Source: Verrucomicrobiaceae bacterium (GTDB taxonomy: Bacteria > Verrucomicrobiota > Verrucomicrobiia > Verrucomicrobiales > Verrucomicrobiaceae). From it: 64,000 nucleotides of DNA. The stretch lies in NCBI GenBank assembly GCA_016795375.1, contig JAEUHJ010000167.1, positions 1 through 64,000 of the forward strand. The letters run 5' to 3'. Made by a program: the position numbers and the translations under genes. Below, piece after piece: positions 32,581-40,438 of the stretch (the first letter of the stretch is position 1; every line of letters begins with the position of its first letter). The notes under the pieces are model-generated. The model made no database searches, was not told where the DNA came from, and saw only the letters and a program-made list of their open reading frames with translations.

Positions 32581-34593
32581 ATGAAACGTCTCGCCCTTTC
32601 CAGCCTCTTTTCCCTGGTCCTGCTGCACAGCCACGTCAATGCCGCGCCTGGGCCGACGCCGCCGGACCAAACGGCCATCGCCGAAGTCGCCTCCGGCAAG
32701 CGCACCGAGGCACGTGCGGCGTGGTGGGGATTTGATCCGGTGGACTCGACCGCTGCTTTGCAGGCGGCCATCAAGTCGGGGGCGAAGAAGCTCATCATCG
32801 AGGACATGGGCGCGCCGTGGATCACGGACAGGCTGCGGCTCGCGGGAGATCAGGAGATCGTCTTTGAGAAAGGCGTCGTCGTGCAGGCAAAGCGTGGCGG
32901 GTTCCATGAGCCGACCGCCAGCCTCTTCAGCGCGGAATTGAAGTCGGACATCACCCTCACCGGCCACGGAGCGACGCTGAAGATGTGGAAGCAGGACTAC
33001 GACGACCCGAAGCACTACAAGCACGCCGAATGGCGGAACGTGCTGAGCTTCCGCAGTTGTTCTCAGGTGCGCGTCACCGGCCTGACGCTGGCGGACAGCG
33101 GCGGTGATGGCATTTATCTCGGCGTCGCCAAGCGCGGCGTGCCGTGCTCCGACGTTGTCATCAAGGGTGTGAACTGCATCAACAACTATCGCCAGGGCAT
33201 CAGCGTCATCAGCGCGCGCGATCTGCTCATCGAGGACTGCGTGTTGAAGGACACGGGCGGCACCGCGCCGATGGCAGGCATTGATTTCGAGCCAAACGAC
33301 GCGTCCGAGGAGCTGGTCAACTGCGTCATGCGCAACTGCGTCTCCGAAAACAACCAGGGAGGAGCCTTCCTCTTCTACCTGCGCCCGCTGAATGCCGCCT
33401 CCACGCCGATTTCCATCCGCATCGAGAACTGCCGCGCGCGTGGCGGCAACAGCTCGGTGCGCTTTGTCACCGGCAACGACACGGAAACCGCCGGCGTGAA
33501 GGGCGCGGCGGATTTCATCAACTGCGACTTCGAGGCGGGCGAGCGGGCAGGCGTCGTCATCGGCAACAACCCCGCCAATGGCGCACGCGTGAATTTCGTG
33601 GACTGCCGCATCACCGATGCCGTCACGAACGAGCCGGCGACCACCCCCATCGCGTTCACCAGCCAGGCCATGGGAACGGGTGATTTCGGCAATGTGCGCT
33701 TCGACCACTGCACCATCACCGACCGTCACGACCGCCTGCCGATGTCCTACCAGGATCTGTCGGGCGGCGTAGGCCTGAGCGGCATCACCGGCACGCTCAT
33801 CATGAAACGCGGAGAGCAGCAGACGACGTACCGCCTCACGCCGGAGCTGATTGCAGAGTGGATGCCGTTTCGCTCCTTCAGAAAGATCGCCCGCATGGAT
33901 GTGAAGGCTGCAAATCTGGCTCCGGCCATGCCCGCAGCGAAGCCCGATGCCAAACAACGCAATCATGCCCGCCAACGCGGTCTTTCGGAGTGGCTGCTGT
34001 GGGCCGAGGCTGGCGGGAAGGCGGTGTTCACCGTGTCTATCGGCGTCGTCGGCAAAGCGGAGCCGAAATCCGCCGCCGTCAGCCTGCTTTTGCCTTCGGG
34101 AAAGCTCACGAAGCTCAAACAGGCCGCAGGCGGAGAGCAGAGCGCCTATGAATTCACTGCCGCCGAAACTGGCGCGCATAAAATCATCTGCGAGGCGGGC
34201 CAGTTCACCTCCACGGTGAACTCCGCCAGCCATCGCGTGTGCCTCTACTCGCAGAGCGCGGCCTTCCATCTCCTCGGCACGACGGGCCGCTACTTCTTCT
34301 GGGTGCCTCCGGGCGCCAAGGAGTTTGCCGTGAAGGTCTCCGGAGGTGGTGGCAGCGAAGGCGTGAAGGCCGCGCTGCTCGATCCCGCAGGAAACCTCGT
34401 CGAGGAAAAGGACACCATCACCCAGGCGCATCAATTCATCGCCAAGCCGGAAAAAGCCGCCGAAGGCGAAATCTGGAGCCTCCGCCTCGACAAACCCGGC
34501 GCCGGCGTGCTGGAGGACTTCCACGTCCAGCTCCAAGGCGTCCCGCCGCTGTTCTCCCACGCGAAGGAGTGCCTCTTGAAACCGGTGAAATAG
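32581..34593 (+). CDS. Secreted right-handed beta-helix protein
   Basis: 670 residues from the ATG at 32581 with a signal peptide (ALSSLFSLVLLHSHVNA). Residues about 45-430 read as a pectin-lyase-fold beta-helix: DSTAALQAAIKSGAKKLIIED is the usual first turn, then repeated coils such as VRVTGLTLADSGGDGIYLG, VVIKGVNCINNYRQGISVISA and LLIEDCVLKDTGG. After that come two beta-sandwich-like regions up to the C-terminus. The family includes polysaccharide lyases, epimerases and hydrolases; no catalytic set could be assigned. It runs convergently towards the gene at 34635. Confidence 0.75.
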   Translation: MKRLALSSLFSLVLLHSHVNAAPGPTPPDQTAIAEVASGKRTEARAAWWGFDPVDSTAALQAAIKSGAKKLIIEDMGAPWITDRLRLAGDQEIVFEKGVVVQAKRGGFHEPTASLFSAELKSDITLTGHGATLKMWKQDYDDPKHYKHAEWRNVLSFRSCSQVRVTGLTLADSGGDGIYLGVAKRGVPCSDVVIKGVNCINNYRQGISVISARDLLIEDCVLKDTGGTAPMAGIDFEPNDASEELVNCVMRNCVSENNQGGAFLFYLRPLNAASTPISIRIENCRARGGNSSVRFVTGNDTETAGVKGAADFINCDFEAGERAGVVIGNNPANGARVNFVDCRITDAVTNEPATTPIAFTSQAMGTGDFGNVRFDHCTITDRHDRLPMSYQDLSGGVGLSGITGTLIMKRGEQQTTYRLTPELIAEWMPFRSFRKIARMDVKAANLAPAMPAAKPDAKQRNHARQRGLSEWLLWAEAGGKAVFTVSIGVVGKAEPKSAAVSLLLPSGKLTKLKQAAGGEQSAYEFTAAETGAHKIICEAGQFTSTVNSASHRVCLYSQSAAFHLLGTTGRYFFWVPPGAKEFAVKVSGGGGSEGVKAALLDPAGNLVEEKDTITQAHQFIAKPEKAAEGEIWSLRLDKPGAGVLEDFHVQLQGVPPLFSHAKECLLKPVK

Positions 34594-34634
34594 ATTTCAA
34601 GGCAGCGAACGGTACTCAAGTCTCGTCCGCCGGC

Positions 34635-35909
34635 TCAGACCAGCCCGGAGAACGGCAGCAGGAACAGCAGCATGTCGGCCTGCATGTAGGCGCATTCCGT
34701 GATCTCTTCGCCCCGGTCGCGCATGGGCAGCAGACCGGACTTGGTGCGCTTGCCCAGGATGGTCTTCAGCAATCGCGCCGCCGTCTCCGTGTTTCGCTCG
34801 CCACCGATGCGGCGAAGCACGTTGTAAGTGATCACATAGGTCCAGAGATTGTGTCTGGCGGTGGAGGTTTCGTTTTTCTCCCAGAGCAGGCTGCCGTCCG
34901 CGTCCACGCAGCCGCGGAGAAAGCCGGTGGCGCTGTCGAAGGCTTTGCGCAGCGCGTCGGGTGGCGCGAAAGCGGCGATGCGTCTGGCGGCGGCGGCATC
35001 GAGCTGCAAATCCCGGCCAGCGCCGGGCTGCATCGGATCACGCAGCAGGTCGTGGATGTTGAGCAGGCACCAGAGCACCAGCGAGGTATAGTTGATCGTG
35101 ACACCTCCCGTACCCCGATACGGGAAACTGCCGTCCTTCGATTGCAGCGTCAACGTGTGCAGCACGCCGCGCCGGGCGCCCTGTTGGAAAATGTTCACGG
35201 GCCGCTGGAAAACCATCTCCGATGCCTTGAATGCCGCCATCAGCGTCTCGGCGGCGTGCAGGTTGGCGTTGAGTGTGTCATGCGGCGAGCGCTCATGGTG
35301 GGGGAAGATGCCGGACCCCGGCGGCCATTCGATGCCGAGCTGCCAGAGGCCCGCGCGTTGCAGGCAGTCGCTGTAGAGCTTCTTCGGCGGCAGGCCGAGC
35401 AGCAGCGCATGACCCAGGCCGCGTGCCACAAAGGCCGTCTCGATCGTCGAGCACTCCTCCAAACCGGTGCGCTCCCAGTCGCTGGGTTTCTCGTTGTTCT
35501 GGATCTCAAAGTAACCGCCACCCGGCCGCTGCCGTGCCGCCAGCCAGTCGAACGCCGCCTCCGCGCGATGTTTCAGTTCGGCATCGTTTCTCCTTAGCCC
35601 GATGAGCCACAAGGACAGCGCGGCGCTGCCCGCCGAGCGATGGTGATGGCTGCCGCCCGCGTGATAGTCCAGCAGCGGCCCATGATAAGCCTTCTCGCTC
35701 CAGAACGAGCCGTGATATTCGCCCGGTTTGAAATCCTGGACGCGCAGCAGATAGGCGAGGGTGCTCTCGCAAACCGGGCGGATTTTTTCGTCGTCTCCGG
35801 GCGACTCGCCTGCCACGACTTGTTTCGCAAGCCCCGTCGGTAAAGCCGCGGACATCAGGCTGAGGGCGCCTTTGTTCACAAACTGGCGGCGGGTGACGAT
35901 ATTACTCAT
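34635..35909 (-). CDS. Tat-exported alpha/alpha-toroid protein of unknown function
   Basis: 424 residues from the ATG at 35909, which starts MSNIVTRRQFVNKG, a twin-arginine export signal; the frame extends 13 codons upstream but the Tat signal fixes this start. The mature part is rich in paired helices with Gly-Gly turns (RPGGGYFEIQ, LQSKDGSFPYRGTGG, DGSLLWEKNE), like the prenyltransferase/terpene-cyclase toroid or a polysaccharide-lyase helical barrel. No catalytic DxDD or QW motif is evident. It is exported folded to the periplasm. The gene is divergent from the ceramidase-like gene at 36047. Confidence 0.6.
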   Translation of the reverse strand: MSNIVTRRQFVNKGALSLMSAALPTGLAKQVVAGESPGDDEKIRPVCESTLAYLLRVQDFKPGEYHGSFWSEKAYHGPLLDYHAGGSHHHRSAGSAALSLWLIGLRRNDAELKHRAEAAFDWLAARQRPGGGYFEIQNNEKPSDWERTGLEECSTIETAFVARGLGHALLLGLPPKKLYSDCLQRAGLWQLGIEWPPGSGIFPHHERSPHDTLNANLHAAETLMAAFKASEMVFQRPVNIFQQGARRGVLHTLTLQSKDGSFPYRGTGGVTINYTSLVLWCLLNIHDLLRDPMQPGAGRDLQLDAAAARRIAAFAPPDALRKAFDSATGFLRGCVDADGSLLWEKNETSTARHNLWTYVITYNVLRRIGGERNTETAARLLKTILGKRTKSGLLPMRDRGEEITECAYMQADMLLFLLPFSGLV

Positions 35910-36046
35910 GGTGTTGATGGAGGCTATCGCGGGAGCCTCTTCGATCAACTACGTTCCCCCCCAGGCGCCGTGTGCGCGAAAAACGGCATCAGCAATCATT
36001 TGAAACTGCCATCGCTTCACAACTGACCATGCAGTAGAATCCGGCG

Positions 36047-37372
36047 ATGCTTTTTTACCGCCTGCTTGCCTTGGTCCCCATCCATTTCCTCGCGTTCGCC
36101 GTGTGCCTCAGCGGCGATGTCGTTGCCGCGCCCGCCGGGGGACTCATCGACGCGGGTGTCGGCAGCGTGGACATCACGCCTGCGGAACCGGTGGTGCTCG
36201 CGGGCTCGCCGAGCCGGTTGATGTCCACCGCGATCAAATACCGGCTGTATGCTCGGGCGGTGGTCTTGTCGGATGGGCGGCAAAAGATTGCCATCGTCAC
36301 TCTCGACACGTTGAAGTACCCCGTGGAGCACTCGGAGCGTGCGCGGCGGCAGATCGAGAAAAACACCGGCATCCCGGCGAGCCATGTCATCATCTGCTCG
36401 TCGCACACGCATCGCGGGCCGTTATGGAGCTACTACCCGGACCAGCTTGTCACGCCCATCGCCGAGGCAGTGGCGAAAGCGGCGCAGAATCTCTCGCCCT
36501 GCCGGCTCGGCATGGCGGAGTGCCGCGCGGAGGGCGTGAGCGAATGCCGCCGCGTCATCAAGGACGGCCACGCATGGAACCGCTGGCAGTTGAAGCCCGA
36601 CGAGCGTGACAAGTATCCCGCTGAAGGCCCGTCCGATCCCGATTTCGACGTGCTCGCGTTCATCGGCGCGGACCAGAAGTGCAAGGCGGTGCTCTACAAC
36701 TTCGCCTGCCACGCGGCGAACGCGCGCGACTTGAGCGTCTCCGCCGATTTCCCCGGCGCGGTGCAGCGATATGTCAGCGACCACATCGGCTACGACGTGC
36801 CCGCGCTCTTTCTCACTGGCGCGTGCGGCGATGTGAACCCGATCTACTCGGTCAAAGAGGAGGTTTTCGGCGAAAAACTCGGCGGCGAGATCGTGCGCAG
36901 CCTGGGGCGGCTCGATTTCATCCCGCAGCCCGCGCTGTCGCTCGAGGCGCGCGAGTTTCAAATGCCAGGCCGCGAGAACCCCGAGTTCAAGGAATCCGAA
37001 GTCGCCCGCAACTGGCCCGCGCAGCTCGAGCACTACCGGAAAGCCTTCGCCGACATGAAGCGGCGCGAAAAACCATCCTACCCCTACTTCATCACCGGCC
37101 TGCGCATCGGTAGCGACTTCGCGCTCATCACGAACGCAAACGAACTCTTCTGTGGCATCGCCATCGACATCAAAAAGCAGTCGCCCTTCAAGCACACGAT
37201 GACCGTCGAGCAGACCAACGGCGCGCACGGCTATGTCCCCACCGCGAAGGCCTTCGAGAACGGAAGCTACGAAACCTGGTTCGGCGAGCACTCCCACCTC
37301 ACCGTCAAGGCCGCCGAGATCATCGAGCGCGAATCGCTGGACATCCTGCATCGCTTGAAAAACCAGCGCTGA
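36047..37372 (+). CDS. Neutral/alkaline ceramidase-like hydrolase (1)
   Basis: 441 residues with a signal peptide (LLALVPIHFLAFAVCLSGDVVAA). It has the ceramidase N-terminal domain: GVGSVDITPAEPV at the start, CSSHTHRGP (zinc-site His pair), NFACHAAN and TGACGDVNP. It lacks most of the C-terminal Ig-like domain of full-length neutral ceramidases (600+ residues), as do many PVC members. Family enzymes hydrolyse the N-acyl bond of ceramide; these bacterial short forms may act on other amides or sulfated sugar conjugates. It is 17 bases before a sulfatase gene, and a related ceramidase-like gene follows that. Confidence 0.8.
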   Translation: MLFYRLLALVPIHFLAFAVCLSGDVVAAPAGGLIDAGVGSVDITPAEPVVLAGSPSRLMSTAIKYRLYARAVVLSDGRQKIAIVTLDTLKYPVEHSERARRQIEKNTGIPASHVIICSSHTHRGPLWSYYPDQLVTPIAEAVAKAAQNLSPCRLGMAECRAEGVSECRRVIKDGHAWNRWQLKPDERDKYPAEGPSDPDFDVLAFIGADQKCKAVLYNFACHAANARDLSVSADFPGAVQRYVSDHIGYDVPALFLTGACGDVNPIYSVKEEVFGEKLGGEIVRSLGRLDFIPQPALSLEAREFQMPGRENPEFKESEVARNWPAQLEHYRKAFADMKRREKPSYPYFITGLRIGSDFALITNANELFCGIAIDIKKQSPFKHTMTVEQTNGAHGYVPTAKAFENGSYETWFGEHSHLTVKAAEIIERESLDILHRLKNQR

Positions 37373-37389
37373 GTCCTCAGCAGATTCAC

Positions 37390-38880
37390 ATGAAGCGTTT
37401 CCCCACTCAAAAGCGCCCCGCCAGTATCGCCGGGCTTCGGTGTCTCGTGCTGGGTATCCTGGCTTTCACATCATCGCTCGCCGCGGAGACGCGGCCGAAT
37501 GTGCTTTTCATCATGGCGGACGATCTGCGCCCGGAGCTGGGCTGCTACGGCGTGAAGCACGTCGTGACGCCGAACCTCGACCACCTTGCGGCGCAGGGCG
37601 TGCGCTTTGAACGCGCGTATTGCCAGGAGGCCATCTGCATGTCGTCGCGCACCAGCATGCTCAGCGGCTGCCGCCCGGACACTCGTGGCATTTGGACGAA
37701 CAAGGATGTGCGCCAGCAACTCGCCGATCTGCCATTTCTCCCCGAGCATTTCAAAAACCACGGCTACCACACCATCGGCCTTGGCAAGATCGCGCACAAC
37801 GGCTGGGAGATGGCGTCCTGCTGGTCGGAGCCACATTTTCTGCCCGCCAACACACCCTACGAATGCCGCACCCGTGCAGGACGGGCGTTGGTGAAGAAGA
37901 TTCAGGACGAGGCTGCGGCGGCAGGCAGGCCCGATCCCTTTCTCAACGTGCCCGAGGAAATCCGGCGCGGCCTGCCGGTGGAGTCGCTCGATGTGGCGGA
38001 CAATGAACTGGGTGACGGACAGCTTGCCGACAAGGCCATCGCCGTGCTGCGGCAGATGAAACAGCGCCCGTTTTTTCTCGGGCTCGGCTTCACGCGGCCT
38101 CATCTGCCCTTCGTGGCACCGAAAAAATACTTCGATCTCTACGACCCGGAAAAACTACCGCTCGCGCCTGTGGGCACCGTGCCCTCAGCGATGCCCGCTC
38201 TCGCCGTGAACAACTCCAGCGAGCTGCGCACGCAGTATCGCGAAGTGCCCACGAAAGGTTCGATCCCGGAGCCGCTGGCGCGTCATCTCCTCCACGGCTA
38301 CCTCGCCTGCGCCAGCTATGTGGACGCGCAGATCGGCCGCGTGCTCGACGAACTCGCCCGCCTCGACCTCAACGACAACACCATCGTCATCTTCACCAGC
38401 GACCACGGCTTTCATCTCGGCGACCTCGGCCAGTGGTGCAAGGCCACCAACTTCGAGGTGGCCACCCGTGTGCCGCTCATCATCCGCGCACCCGGAATGA
38501 AATCGCAGGGGGCGAAAAGCCGCGCGCTCGTCGAACTCGTCGGTCTGTATCCCACGCTTTGTGAACTCGCTCATTTGCCGAAACCCTCGCACTTGGAAGG
38601 CCGCAGCTTTGCGCCGCTTCTCGATGAGCCAGACCGCGAACTTTTCCATGCAGCCTTCAGCCAGTTTCCGCGCAAGGCCGCGATGGGACGCAGCATCCGC
38701 ACCGACCGCTATCGCTACACCGAGTGGCAGGAGCAAAAGAGCGGCAAGACCGTGGCCCGAGAACTCTACGACGAAGAAACGGACCCTCACGAGGCCGCGA
38801 ACCTCGCCGGAAAGCCGGAGCACGCGAACCTTGTCGAGTCCATGACGCAGCAACTTCGCCCATCCAACTCCCGCCCATGA
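37390..38880 (+). CDS. Secreted sulfatase, iduronate-2-sulfatase-like, with atypical CMSSR motif
   Basis: 496 residues, signal peptide ending near residue 31. RPNVLFIMADDLRPELGCYG carries the metal-binding Asp pair. The formylglycine site reads C83-M-S-S-R87; the usual third-position Pro of C-x-P-S-R is Ser. GLGKIAHNG, FFLGLGFTRPHLPF and IVIFTSDHGFHLGD are standard iduronate-sulfatase motifs. It removes sulfate esters from polysaccharides outside the cytoplasm after Cys is converted to formylglycine. Its TGA overlaps the ATG of the next ceramidase-like gene (ATGA), so ceramidase-sulfatase-ceramidase form one coupled unit. Confidence 0.85.
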   Translation: MKRFPTQKRPASIAGLRCLVLGILAFTSSLAAETRPNVLFIMADDLRPELGCYGVKHVVTPNLDHLAAQGVRFERAYCQEAICMSSRTSMLSGCRPDTRGIWTNKDVRQQLADLPFLPEHFKNHGYHTIGLGKIAHNGWEMASCWSEPHFLPANTPYECRTRAGRALVKKIQDEAAAAGRPDPFLNVPEEIRRGLPVESLDVADNELGDGQLADKAIAVLRQMKQRPFFLGLGFTRPHLPFVAPKKYFDLYDPEKLPLAPVGTVPSAMPALAVNNSSELRTQYREVPTKGSIPEPLARHLLHGYLACASYVDAQIGRVLDELARLDLNDNTIVIFTSDHGFHLGDLGQWCKATNFEVATRVPLIIRAPGMKSQGAKSRALVELVGLYPTLCELAHLPKPSHLEGRSFAPLLDEPDRELFHAAFSQFPRKAAMGRSIRTDRYRYTEWQEQKSGKTVARELYDEETDPHEAANLAGKPEHANLVESMTQQLRPSNSRP

Positions 38881-40274
38881 AATGGATCATCATACTGAAT
38901 GCCCTGCTTGTTCCTTTCGCCGCCGCCCTCGCTGCGGGCGGCGGAGACGCGCACGGTGAACTGAAGGCCGGCTTTGCGCAAACAGACATCACGCCGCCGG
39001 TCGGAGCCATCATCACGGGGCCGGCAGGCCCGATCAGCACGGGCACGGACGATCCGTTGCGCGCGAGGGCGATGGTGGTGCAGAGCGGCAATCGCAAACT
39101 GGCGATCGTCGGCGTGGACCTCGTGAAGGTCACGCGCGCCCTGGCGGACCAAACCATCGCGCTCGTGACGCAGCGGACGGACATCACGCGCGACGCCGTG
39201 TTGATTTGCCCGAGCCATAATCACAGCGGCCCCTTGATCCCGGCGCAAGGGGGCAAGGTCACGGCCAACAAGGCCTACATCGCCACGCTGCCGCAACGGA
39301 TCTCCGACAGCATCGTGCAGGCGAACGAGGCGCTGCAACCTGTGCGCATGTCGGTTGGCCGCTCGCTGGTTTATGAGGGGCACATCAACCGCCGCGTGAT
39401 TTCCAAGGCCGATGGACTCGCGCTGAACACGTGGCTGAAAAAGCTGAACGACCTCAGGCAAGTGCCGCAGGTGCTCGGCAGCGAAGGCGTCACCGATCCG
39501 GAGTTGTGGCTGGTGCGGTTCGATTCGCCGGATGGGAAAATGTTCGGCTCGCTCGTGAACTTCACATGCCATCCGTGCCTGCACGACCGAATCAAGATTC
39601 ACACATGGTCGGCGGATTTTCCCGGCGTGATCGCGGAGCACATCGCGCAAGCCTTCGGGCCGCAGGCGGTGTGCGTGTTCACGCAGGGCGCGTCCGGCAA
39701 CATCCAGCCGCCCGTGACGTGGACGCCCGACTGGAAGGAACGCTCCGCCGTCTTCGCGAAAGCTGCCGTGGATGCTGCGAAGGAAGCGCTTCCCGTGGAG
39801 GACCGCGTCGTCGTGGACTACGCACGCCGCGATGTGGATGTGCCTCGCTGCAATGCCGAGGCGCAGCGTCCCGAAGCCATCACGCGACTTGGCTGGCGGC
39901 CCGAATCCTTCGAAGGCGCGAAGCGCACCGCCGCGGCGATGCCGCGCACGCTGAACGTGCCCGTGAGCGTCGCGCGCATCGGCCCATTCGCCATCGCGAC
40001 GAATCCTGGCGAGCTATTTGTCGAATGGGGCATTTCGGTGAAGAAGCGATCGCCCTTCCCACACACCATCCTGGGCGAATTGACCAACGACTGGGTCGGC
40101 TACGAACCCACCGAGCTGGCCTTCCAGCACGAAGGCTACGAGACGCTCGCCGGCGCGAACTTCGTCTCGCTCGAAGGCATCCAGAAGCTCGTGGATGCGT
40201 CGGTCGATCTGTTGCAGGAGCTATGGAAGAAGGACGGCGGCAAAAGCACCGCATCGCCGACTCCCAAGCCATGA
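38877..40274 (+). CDS. Neutral/alkaline ceramidase-like hydrolase (2)
   Basis: 465 residues from the ATG at 38877, which overlaps the sulfatase stop; a longer open frame upstream lies inside the sulfatase gene. The signal peptide is WIIILNALLVPFAAALAAG. Family motifs are AGFAQTDITPPVGA, CPSHNHSGP, NFTCHPCL and TQGASGNIQP (SGN replaces CGD of the first copy). Paralogous to the gene at 36047 but clearly diverged. It is translationally coupled to the sulfatase, so the pair probably attacks the same substrate. The 164 bases after it hold nothing recognisable. Confidence 0.8.
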   Translation: MKWIIILNALLVPFAAALAAGGGDAHGELKAGFAQTDITPPVGAIITGPAGPISTGTDDPLRARAMVVQSGNRKLAIVGVDLVKVTRALADQTIALVTQRTDITRDAVLICPSHNHSGPLIPAQGGKVTANKAYIATLPQRISDSIVQANEALQPVRMSVGRSLVYEGHINRRVISKADGLALNTWLKKLNDLRQVPQVLGSEGVTDPELWLVRFDSPDGKMFGSLVNFTCHPCLHDRIKIHTWSADFPGVIAEHIAQAFGPQAVCVFTQGASGNIQPPVTWTPDWKERSAVFAKAAVDAAKEALPVEDRVVVDYARRDVDVPRCNAEAQRPEAITRLGWRPESFEGAKRTAAAMPRTLNVPVSVARIGPFAIATNPGELFVEWGISVKKRSPFPHTILGELTNDWVGYEPTELAFQHEGYETLAGANFVSLEGIQKLVDASVDLLQELWKKDGGKSTASPTPKP

Positions 40275-40438
40275 AAGCCCTCGCAGCGCCCTAATTCGAC
40301 TCGGTGAGCGTGTATGAAAGGCGGAACTCATCGCGCTCGAACCACGGTTCCAGCGCTACGCGCTGATGCTACCACGCCGGCCATTTTTTAACGCGCTTTG
40401 CGGCGTGGAACGGCAAAGCGGCGCGACATGCCAGTTCG

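Noticed and set aside
34575-34601. Hairpin CTTGAAA/TTTCAAG at the end of the beta-helix gene
   Set aside because: The loop is 13 bases, the stem 7 bp and AT-rich, and no T run follows; too weak to call a terminator.
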